Of a stretch of DNA of 64,000 bases, positions 55,047-64,000 are shown piece after piece. The notes beneath the pieces are model-generated. The model made no database searches and was not told the origin of the DNA. It was given only the letters and a program-made list of their open reading frames with translations. The DNA lies in contig JAKCPI010031579.1 in the NCBI GenBank assembly GCA_023213315.1, positions 1-64,000 on the forward strand, written 5' to 3'. Numbering within the stretch: the stretch's first letter is position 1; every line of letters starts with the position of its first letter. The position numbers and the translations under genes were made by a program. Origin of the DNA: Euborellia annulipes. Lineage: Eukaryota; Arthropoda; Insecta; Dermaptera; Anisolabididae.

Positions 55047-55099
55047 TTATCAGACAATTTATATTTTGAATTTTTAACAAAACTCTAGTGGGAGATTAA

Positions 55100-55325
55100 G
55101 GCTGAATGCCCACCAATTGAGCAAAAACATTTTCGGACAAAACGTTTTGTCCAAGAGCAAAACGTTTTGCTCAATACCAACGTACACCGATCGAGCAAAA
55201 CGCTCAATGACAAAACATTTTGTTCAATTGTGTTTTATCTCCTCGGTGAGCGTTGACCCTTAGAAAAGCATTGAAAAAACAGTTTTAGGCAAAAACGTTT
55301 TTGCTCATTTGGTGTGCGTTCATTC
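55100..55325. mobile_element. Harbinger-like MITE (family P), TAA duplication
   Basis: Ends GGCTGAATGCCCACCAATTG and GGTGTGCGTTCATTC, with TAA on both sides. Shorter sister of 20,825-21,233. Confidence 0.8.
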
Positions 55326-55929
55326 TAAAGGTATTGTTTGTTATCAAGTGTTGTTATTTTAGTTATGTAGAGTTCCACAAAATAAAATTATAACTAATTA
55401 AAAAGAAACAAAATGAACCGAGACAGTAATTTAAAGATCCTTGGCTTATGTCCAAATATTTCTTTATTAAATAAATTTATTTAAAATGTCATTTTAGATT
55501 CCACACGTTTTATATGTAAGGGTCCTTAGCATATTAGGATACACTTAGCATAGATTTAGTAAAACATACTGTATATACTGTACCTAACACCCAATTAAAT
55601 TATTCTTTCATCTGACTGGGAGACGAAAAATTTTCCCAAGCTATCGTTTAAATTCCATCCCATTGGTTTATTATTTCAATCGTATTTTGAATAATTAAAC
55701 ATAAATTGCTTTGTCTGTAATTCGCTGATAAATAGAATAATTTTACAATAATAAATATAATTATATAATAGAAGATTGATTGATCATTTCATTTTCATTT
55801 CCTAATAAAGGACATGAAAAAAAACTGGTGTGACTGGTCGCACAGCACACAACATTCTCTTTCCCTTTGGCAAGAGAAAGTTGTGTACTGTGCTTGTCAC
55901 ACCAGACTTTTTGGGTTGAGATATTATTA

Positions 55930-56029
55930 TGCTTCTCCTTTTGTTTTTATTTTCTTCCTGGCTGCATGTGACTATTGGTCATTATAGGTCTTCGGACCTT
56001 ATGCACCCATTCCAAAAAAAAAAAAAAAA
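55930..56029 (+). mobile_element. LINE 3' UTR with A tail, 5'-truncated
   Basis: Matches the 3' UTR of the LINE at 7,381-7,503 (TGGCTGCATGTGACTATTGG, GGTCTTCGGACCTTATGCAC) and ends in 18 A. The extreme 5' truncation is typical of LINE insertion. Confidence 0.8.
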
Positions 56030-56074
56030 AATTAGTTTCCGACAGTGGGATACATTTGAATTCAAGATTTTTTT

Positions 56075-56325
56075 TTTTTTTTTTTTTTTATAAACATTCA
56101 CACTTTTTTCTCATTCACACTCACAATTGTCAGACTCACACACACATTCACACTGTCTTTTCGGCAACTCAGGCCATATAAGACATTTACGATAACCGTT
56201 ATTGATTCAATATACATATATGGGGTCCAGGCATTCTTATTTAAGCCATTTGGTATCCAAGTGGCTTAAATAAAATCATCGGACTGCCTGGGGTCCGAAC
56301 CCGCGACGTTTGGTATACGAGGTTA
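56075..56325 (-). mobile_element. SINE S1 copy inside R1
   Basis: Tail, body (AAGCCATTTGGTATCC) and B box on the minus strand (CGCGGGTTCGGACCCC). The head stops at 56,325 in GAGGTTAGG. A poly-T stretch precedes it. Confidence 0.85.
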
Positions 56326-56859
56326 GGAATTCAAGATGTAAAATTTTTAAGTATAGGAAAATATTTATATTTGGTTACCATAGCAATCATAGGAGTAATT
56401 CCTATCTTTCCTATGAAGTACAAGAGTAAAGTGGTCTTCAGAAGATTTCAATGACAAAATGAGAAAATACATTTTAAAGAGCATCTAAAAAATAATTGAT
56501 TTTTGCATTTTAAACAATATCGTTTAAGCGAATTTTGAGAAAATAGAAAAAAACTGGAAAAGTACATCAGTAAAGTACTAGTACACTTTGGCCGATTTTT
56601 TTCAAAAGCTTCGTGTCACGTCCCAGCAGGGGGCCTAACTTAAATATAAAATTTCAACTTCCTAGCTCTTTTCATTTTTAAGATATTTTGTTCTCAGACA
56701 CACACATACAGACAGTCCATGTCGCAAAAACCACTTTTTTGGATTCAGGGGACCTCAAAACGTGTATATCCATCAAAATCTCGACATCGAATTTTTCACA
56801 TGAATCCAATACTTTCTCTCTATATATTTCATATATAGGGTAAGAGAAAGTAACAAGTG

Positions 56860-57645
56860 AATTCTTTGCTGAAATTACCAGACTAACAGAGTCATATGAC
56901 CAGGTCTTACAAGTAAGGGCATCGCGAGAATTTTTCTCCTGAGCTATCTATTCTCGGCTGTGACGTCACAGACGGCTATTGTCCGCTCGAGGGCAAAACC
57001 AAAACACGCTCTTGTAAGGGGTGCTTTCTGAGAAAACCTAATTGGAACTATGTCATTTTAAATGTGATTTGTTGACTCTGATTGTTTTAAAATTAGCAAT
57101 TGTAGCCAAATAATTCGATAATTTTTTTTAATGAAAATTTTGAGAGCTTATTCGGAGTGTACAAATTAATAATAAATAATTTAGAATAGAATTTACGATC
57201 TTTTTGCTCTAATTTTTTTCTTTTTATGTCTAGTATTGTTTCAATATTTAGATCATTATAAGCCGCATCGTCACAAATAAACTTTGCATTATCTTAAATA
57301 TTCATCTTCTTCTCTTTAACAGACAGGCTTTAGATTTACTGCCAGGAACCAAAAGAAGGAAAATATATAAATCAACTGTTCATTTCACTATCTTTCTTTT
57401 TATAGATTCTAATTATTAGGCATCCTCTTTTAAACGAGGAAATTCAAAATTTAATAAGTGTAAAATGATATATTTTTTTTTATTCCTATTCCATTTTTAC
57501 TTTTTTTTTTTTTAATAGTGGCTGTAAGGTGAACATGATACATAAAGAAAGCTTTATTCATTTTCATGAGTGCCGAACGCTAACCCAAAAGCCAAAAAAA
57601 AAATAAAATTAAAAAAAAAAATTATAAAAATTTGGGGTCCCTGAC
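56860..57645. other. AT-rich, no exon seen
   Basis: A less AT-rich patch (56,908-57,030) includes the palindrome TGTGACGTCACA, a perfect CRE-like site. No gene is seen near it. Confidence 0.4.
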
Positions 57646-57649
57646 GCCC

Positions 57650-58085
57650 AAAACAACTTTCTCTCATCTTTGGTAAACGAAAGTTGTGTTATCTCCATGA
57701 GGCGGCGCCTATTTTCATTTTTTGTTTCTATGGGACGGCGCTTTTAATTCAAATGATCGCGCTGGTAAGAAGAATTATTTTGTTTATAAATTCATTTTCA
57801 CTTTCTTTTGCCTAAAAATGTTAATTTATTATAGAGAGAAAGTATTTCATTCACGTCAAAAATTTGATTTCGAGATTTTGATGAAAATACACGTTTTGAG
57901 ACCCCCGAATCCAAAATTGACTGTGGGGTCAAAATAAAACAAGAAGTAAATGAGCTTCTACGAGATTGACAATTTATTAACAATAGGTGGGGTTGAGAGG
58001 CCTTGTTCAAAATTTATATACTAAAAAAAAAAATCCAGATTGTATTTTTAAAGTTGTGTTCTGTGCTTGTCACACCAGATTGGTG
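57650..58085. repeat. Scrambled R1 fragments
   Basis: Pieces of the terminal hairpin (57,652-57,690 and 58,048-58,085) flank a right-end piece (57,826-57,930) in the wrong order or orientation. Confidence 0.6.
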
Positions 58086-58212
58086 AATTTTTTTATAATG
58101 GACCTTTATAAAAATAAAACCCCATAATTTAATATGAAATTAAAATTTCATGTAGATACATTCTTGGTTTAATAAAAAGATGACAATTATAACAATTGGC
58201 TAATATTTTTTT

Positions 58213-58276
58213 TTTAAACAATGAAATAATCACAAGTAGAACACGCATGGGTGGGACTTAATATTGTCCCTCACTA
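58213..58276. mobile_element. Right half of a mariner-like MITE (family M1)
   Basis: AACAATGAAATAATCACAAG to GGGACTTAATATTGTCCCTC. The left half is absent. Confidence 0.75.
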
Positions 58277-58278
58277 TA

Positions 58279-58761
58279 CAGTGAGCGTCACAATTAAGTC
58301 CCCACTTAATAGCTTTAGTCTTAAGTATATGGTAAATGCAGTGGCGTCATTTGGGGGGGAGGGGGGCAAATGCCCCCACCCCCCGCAAGGGCTCTGATTT
58401 TTAAAAAATTTTATATTATTCTAAATAAAATACTCCAAAATACATCTACGAGTATACAAACTGTACAAAATTAAACAATTAATTAATTTAAATATATTTT
58501 AGCCAAATTTGACTACCCATTTGTAAGTAAATTTTAAGAAAAAAAAATGTTTGCCCCCAAACCCCCCAAGAAAAAGTTGAAATGACGCCACTGGGTAAAT
58601 GGTGAAATAATTTTAATAATAGTAATTTGAAAAGGTAAAATAAAATCATCTGTACCAGATTTTACGTTTTACCTTTTCGGTCATTAAAATTATTTCACTA
58701 TACAGCATATACTATTCCATATATTTAAGACTAAAGCTATCAGGTGGAGACTCGCTCACTG
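58279..58761. mobile_element. Mariner-like MITE (family M2), complete, with nested hAT
   Basis: Ends CAGTGAGCG and CGCTCACTG are flanked by TA on both sides. The arms share TAAGACTAAAGCTAT and AAATTATTTCACTATA. Split by the hAT MITE at 58,339-58,593. Confidence 0.85.
58339..58593. mobile_element. hAT-like MITE nested in M2
   Basis: 255 bp with ends CAGTGGCGTCATTT and AAATGACGCCACTG and the exact 8-bp duplication GGTAAATG (58,331-58,338, 58,594-58,601). Confidence 0.9.
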
Positions 58762-58763
58762 TA

Positions 58764-61090
58764 ACCCACCGGTGGTACATGTCGGCGTGAACGTGTTAAA
58801 CGAAAGGAATTGCATATTTGCAATAGTTTATAAAGTCATTAGGTAATATGTTCGAACAATTAAAGATCTAGAAAGTTGGAGGTAGGAAATAAAATAAATA
58901 AAATGGGCATGAGATTGTAGTGCCTATAATTTCCCACATGGTTTAGTTTTCGTTTGTCTCTACGTACTACAACTCCTTGAGTATATATCAAATGAAAATA
59001 AAATTCTTCTTTTGCTCTATATTTCCACCTATAAAAAAACGGAGTAGAAAAAAAGCCTCGCCCTCTTGTATTTCATTTAAAATAATCATTTCAGAAAAAA
59101 GAGTAATCAAAAAGTGTTTCAAGGAGATTCTAAATTAAAAACATTTTTAAACTGTTTTTTTTTTTTTTTTTTTTTTTTTTTTTCAAAACACATCAGAGTT
59201 CATTATTCTCTTTTTTTACTCTCTTTCACCTTAGCTATTAAAACCTGAGCATTCATTTCGTTTATTAATTCATAGTCCCATTTCTGAACAATTCTCTTAA
59301 GTAATATATTTGTCGATATCCTATTATGTGAGCCATCGCATGTTTTAACCGAAGGTACTGCTCAATTTATTTTGTCTCTAAGTATAGATATTACTTCTAA
59401 TTATTAGTTTAAAATTTATTATTATTATACAAGATAATTTTCATATTTTAATTAATTTCAAATGATAAAAACAAATTCTATTTGCAATGCTTTTGTTGAT
59501 GTCTCGTTTTTTTTATTTATTTAACCTCTGGCCAAATAGGAGAGGAAATAAGCAAAATAATAAAATGAGAATCTTTAATGTTACTTTTAATCCCTCTCCT
59601 TTAGAGTGAAGTCAAGGTTCTGGGCTTCATAATACGTGTTGTGGATCCTCTCCCTCCTGAGTGATAATATTTTTCAATTAATTTATATAAATAGGGCGAG
59701 ATAAGACAGTAATCTTTATATACATAATTCATAATTATTTAAAGCAAACATTTGAGATCGTAACTGCAAAAAGATCTCGTTAAGAAAATAAATAAAAATA
59801 TAGAGAGGAATATTTGTATAGGGTTATTAATATTTTTAAATGCTTTTAGAAATTTTAAAAAATATCCTCCCCTCACCATGACTGGGACGTTAAAAATTGT
59901 GATAATATCAATATTATTAAACTTAAAATCCCAAGAAAATTTATTTAAATTAATTGGATACCAAATAGTATAAATAAATTTGCCTGAATCAAATAAATCG
60001 TAATAAATTAATATAAGAAATGTTTAAACAGAGCTTCTGATGCCTCTGAATTTTCTCGTTGCATTTTTATTTTAATGGATCACTTCTAAATAGAACCATA
60101 TTGAAACTTCTATATATTTTTGAAATTGAGTTTTTAACCTAGAAACGATATTTTTTGAAATTTATCTATACGGACAGTTATCACTAGGATTTTATATTTA
60201 AAAAAATTATGACTGTTATTTTATGAAAAAGGTCTCTTTTGTTTGACAAGAGTCTAGCTCTCTCTGACAGGCTATTAGCCTGCGTGTCATTTTGGATGCC
60301 TACCTTCTTGGCGTTAAAAATTTTTTTTACTCTATCAATTCATATGGTATGTGCGAGATCATGTGTGTATGTGTGTGTCGTTAATAGCACAATTCAAAGT
60401 CAAAATATCACAAACAAGTGCAAATTTTATATTTAGTTTAAACATCATCAGGTTACTGGAGATGATATTTGTTAATATTTTAGCCCACCGGATGTATCAC
60501 TTTATTTTATGAGTTTTTACTATTTAAATTTTGATTTAATTACAAAAATTATTTTTGCAATATGTGGATTTTTTTTTCAAAAATAAAAATTAAATAGGGG
60601 TGTAGAACCAAGAGTGTAAGGTATTTACAAAGATCATCTACTTTATAAATTTAAATTATTTTTGGGTCATAGATTTTTTAAAGTGAGCTTAGTCAATTGG
60701 AAAGGCGAGAGATTATTAATGATTTTTGAAATATTATTAGCCTCGATTCTCTTAAAGGATGTTTGCTTTCGATAATCACTATTGATTAAATTGACATTTA
60801 ATTAAATGAAAAATAAATTGTTTGTCCTTAAAGAGATTCCATTTAAAATCTGAACATCCACAAAAATGCTCCCCACGCGTTTTCACCTGGAAACGATCGA
60901 TCGATTATTTGTTAAAATAGGCATGAGAAGTTTTAGCATATTTCAAAGAAAAAAAGACTCTATGAAACAACTTATATATTTGAAATTTATATACGATTTA
61001 TTTTCACGAAATATCAGGCCACTGCTAGGATTGTGGTTTGAGGGTAAATTTTTAGTAATGTTTTACCGTGGTCTAGTTTATCTCATGATA
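58764..61090. other. AT-rich, no exon seen
   Basis: Poly-T at 59,157-59,183. The segment 59,580-59,670 is a little less AT-rich and starts after CTCCTTTAG, but its frame has no family likeness. The frame at 60,866-61,105 is also unrecognised. Confidence 0.4.
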
Positions 61091-61353
61091 ATTTCACAAG
61101 CTTGAACAAAACTATCCGTTGTTTTTGTTCAAGCAAACAGTAGCGTTTCTAGGATAATTTCGCACAAGCATTTTAATTGGGCAAGCCGCTAGATGCTTGA
61201 TATAATTTTAATCATGCACAAGCATATTTGCACAAGAAAAACTCTTTATAGGCACATCCGCCATTTTATAGACTTTTTGACATTTGATATTTATTAAATA
61301 TATATAATATCATTTAAAATTTCAATTTAAATTTATTGTATCTCTGTTTAAAG

Positions 61354-61685
61354 TAGGGTCCGACCGAAACAAGATTTTCAGCGAACCGAAACCGAATATT
61401 CGGCCTCAACCTTAGTTTCGGCCGAAACCGTAACCGTAACCGAAACTTGTATTTCTTATAAAAATTTATATCATTTTACTTTTTTTTTTTTTGAAATTTT
61501 TTTCCCCTCCCGTGAAAATCATTTTACCTTTTTTTTAGGGAGACTAAATATTTTTTCTCCCTCAAGTTCAAATCAGTTGACCTTTTTTTTTTGCATACGA
61601 GTCTCATCCCATCTTACTCAGACTCAGGTTTCGGCTACTTTTTGGCCGAAACCGTAACCGAAACCGAATATTCGGTCGGTTCCTA
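61354..61685. mobile_element. hAT-like MITE of CCGAAACC words
   Basis: 332 bp with ends TAGGGTCCGACCGAAAC and GGTCGGTTCCTA and the exact 8-bp duplication GTTTAAAG (61,346-61,353, 61,686-61,693). Same family as 33,122-33,518. Confidence 0.9.
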
Positions 61686-61889
61686 GTTTAAAGTTACTTG
61701 TTATCTTGGAATAAATAACCTTCCGGGTTTGGCATTTTTAGGTTAATTTTCGGTATAAGCTGTTGCTTGCACAATCATGCTTGTGCCGTGTGGTGCCGAA
61801 GGGAATTTGTGCAGGCTTGTACAAAAAGATTGCACATGTATGATTGTCAAGTGTGCAGTTACGTGTGTAGCCGCCTTAAAGTGTGCTTA

Positions 61890-62330
61890 AACAATTTTGA
61901 GGTCAAAATGAAAATAAAGTACATTTTAAAGAGCTTCTAAAAAATAATTGATTTATCAATTCAGATCGAGATTTTATAAAATCGAAAAAAACTGAAAAAG
62001 TACTAGACTCTGGCCAATTTTATTTAAAATATTATTTTTGCGTATCAGGGGAGTAACTAACTTTAATATAAAATTTCAATCTAGTAACTCAAATTCTTCA
62101 TGCTTTATTTTGAACACACATACACAGACAGACAGAACATTTTGCGAGTCATAGTTTTTTTGTCAGGGTGTCTCAAAACATGTATTTCTATCAAATTGTT
62201 GACAGAAATGCAATACTTTCTCTCTATATTATATATATATAGGTAAGAGAAATTAAAAGAACTGATAAAATTCTTACCTAAGGCAATCATAAGTTGAGTG
62301 CTGTGCTTTCAGACACCAGATTTTTTTTTT
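61890..62330 (+). repeat. R1 copy, diverged
   Basis: Body words ACATTTTAAAGAGCTTCTAA and TACTAGACTCTGGCCAATTT, a right-end hairpin near 62,210-62,250, and then a left-type hairpin fragment (62,275-62,325). Confidence 0.75.
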
Positions 62331-63160
62331 CTCTGATCTAAATTTCACTCTCATATGTCTCAAAAGATTACAATGAATATGTTTCTAATTGAATTTGTTA
62401 GGTCATTGGATTCTTCTAAAAATTTATTTTTATACAACGAAATTATTTTAACATATCAAACAAAGGCTTTAAGCCAGATTCTAATATAGATTCTAGAATT
62501 ATTCATTAATTATTTTAAAATTAAATTCCTAATTAGTTTTTGGATGCTTACGTTTATACTATTGAAATTTTTATAGGTCCTTTTTTTTAGTTCTCTCACA
62601 AAAAATACTGTCTGAATTTATTTCTGGCAACGGCCAAGTAACAAGTTCAAGGTCTTCACATTTTTTTTTAATAGAAAAAAATTAATTATTTTAAGATTGG
62701 AAAGCAAGATTATAATTATTTATTTTTGGAATCTAAAATAGATTACAAAATTGGATGCGATGATATCATTAATAGTACAATCACTGAACTACAAATTTGA
62801 CATGAATTATATACTTTGAGATGATTTTTTTTTTTTTTTTTTTTTTTTTGTCACTGAGATTAATATTTTTTTTTTCAGATGAGATGCAAAATATTCTAAA
62901 CAACTTTTCTTAAGGATTGCCAGAAAAAAATATTGTCATTCATGTCTGAAAATTTAGTGTTAATCGTTTTAAAATGAGATAAATTTGATTCTAAATTCTT
63001 TAACTCTTTATACTTTACATTTTTTTTTTCTTGACTTGCCTGAAGGTAGGCAACCCATTAAACATTTATTTTTGGATTTTTTTAATTAATTGCTCCAGAT
63101 CAAGTATGTTTAATTGTTAAAACCTGCCAGAATTAGATCTATAGGATAATCTGATAGGGA
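62331..63160. other. AT-rich, no exon seen
   Basis: T runs at 62,827-62,849; no supported feature. Confidence 0.5.
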
Positions 63161-63221
63161 CAGGAAAAAAAAACAAGACGATTGCAGCCAAATATTATTT
63201 TATTTAAATTCCCGCCCTCAC

Positions 63222-63264
63222 GGCTGACGTTTCGGCACGAGCTCTAGGCCATCTTCAGATCCGG
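63222..63264 (-). ncRNA. Hammerhead-like motif
   Basis: Minus strand: CCGGAT before CTGAAGA (63,258-63,252), GGC...GCC stem II, GAAAC, GTC and AGCC, giving stem I with one mismatch. It is within a repeat with arms CAGCCAAATATTATTTTATT (63,186) and AAAGATTATTTGGCTG (about 63,318-63,333). Confidence 0.4.
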
Positions 63265-63444
63265 CTGGCAATAATCAAAAAGTGTGTTTTTGCAAATATC
63301 CGCGAAAATTTAAATAAAAGATTATTTGGCTGAAATCATCTATTTTTTAACCACCCTGTTAAGCCTACAGCCACAGATCTTCAATCACTAGAAGAACAAT
63401 CGAAAGCTTGATTAGTAAATCTGTTCTGAGTAGTGACTGTTAGA

Positions 63445-64000
63445 TATATAGATGGGATAATTATGGAGAGGAGCAGCCAATAAATAGACTCTCTATGCAG
63501 GTTCCAAACACCTGAGACGTTTCGGTCCTTTTTATTTAAGAACCATCTTCAGGCCTTAGATTATAAAAGTATAAAGGCCCCTATGAGCCATTTATTTTGA
63601 AAGTCGCCTAAGTACCGCGAGCTTCGACAGTAAGAAAACGCATATTATTCACTTAATAATTGCCAATATTTTAATCGGAACTTTAAATTTAACACCTTTA
63701 GATACATTTAAGCAGTATTACTCATTAATATCGTATATTTTTAATTGTATCATATATGTAGTATATATTTGAAACTCATCAGTGGAATCATCGTAAAATT
63801 TGATTGACCTGGAAATATACATTTGTAATATTTTGATGACGAAACAATGTATATGCCAAATGTTAACACTGTCTAACTCTGTGCAATTATATATATTCTT
63901 TTCTAATCTAAACACTGAAGATGGTTCTTAAATAAAAAGGACAGGAACGTCTCCTGTGATACAGAATCTATTTATTCGCTGCTCCTGCCTATAATTATCC
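63445..64000. mobile_element. Palindromic repeat with hammerhead-like words, cut by the window end
   Basis: The left arm (GGATAATTATGG, GAGCAGC, AATAAATAGA, then GAGACGTTTCGGTCC...CATCTTCAG) and the right arm (CTGAAGATGGTTC...GAACGTCTC, CTATTTATT, GCTGCTC, ATAATTATCC) face each other, with the centre near 63,735. The right core has lost GAAA (reads GGAAC). Confidence 0.65.

Larger units (their letters stand above)
55822..56855 (+). repeat. R1 copy holding a LINE tail and a SINE
   Basis: The left hairpin (55,826-55,910) is followed by the LINE 3' end (55,930-56,029), R1 body, a SINE (56,075-56,325), then R1 body through the right-end hairpin and GAGAAAGTAA. Confidence 0.85.

Noticed and set aside
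59600..59665. Coding exon after CTCCTTTAG
   Set aside because: The short frame (ending in TGA) has no recognisable relation to NUDT3 or any other family.
40038..64000. Search for the Nudix-box exon of the NUDT3-type gene
   Set aside because: No plus-strand stretch reading like W.VPGGG.EPEE was found. Candidate GGTGG words (for example near 44,002) belong to R1.
1..64000. CRISPR arrays, operons, ribosome binding sites
   Set aside because: This is eukaryotic DNA; the direct repeats seen are tandem duplications or transposon families.

Overview
The window is animal nuclear DNA: very AT-rich, intron-containing and packed with transposable elements. There is no sign of bacterial or organellar sequence. 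The three cellular genes are all animal families. The repeat mix (tRNA-derived SINEs, a CR1/L2-type LINE, mariner-like, hAT-like and PIF/Harbinger-like elements, and a DUF4817-type transposase remnant) suggests an invertebrate, probably an arthropod. I cannot name a species.

Layout. About 1-16.3 kb is almost entirely repeats. It includes a 2.9-kb hAT-like element (7,729-10,657) inserted into a LINE reading frame, and a 4.7-kb element with matching termini and an 8-bp target duplication (11,048-15,735) that encloses a decayed PIF1/Helitron-type helicase. From 16,351 to 30,614 (+) lie 23 exons of CC2D2A, a ciliary transition-zone scaffold. Their phases all agree and give 1,400 residues ending at a true stop; only the N-terminal exon(s) are missing. 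From 38,020 down to 34,711 (-) is a complete five-exon inositol hexakisphosphate kinase (IP6K, 457 aa), convergent with CC2D2A. At 40,038 (+), divergent from IP6K with about 2.0 kb between the two start codons, begins a diphosphoinositol polyphosphate phosphohydrolase (NUDT3/Aps type). Only its first coding exon is visible. The region 40.14-64 kb holds repeats and no exon I could recognise, so it is either a very long first intron or intergenic.

How the genes relate. IP6K makes inositol pyrophosphates and the DIPP/NUDT3 family hydrolyses them, so the maker and the remover of the same signal sit head to head around one 2-kb region. CC2D2A works at the ciliary transition zone and has no obvious link to this pair.

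Unusual items are: the kinase/phosphohydrolase pair; a 41-bp perfect copy of a CC2D2A C2-domain exon inside an earlier intron of the same gene, split by a MITE; hammerhead-ribozyme-like cores in palindromic repeats; an abundant repeat (R1) with a hairpin at each end; a 51-codon MADF-domain frame inside a Harbinger-like element; and several nested insertions dated relative to each other by intact target-site duplications.
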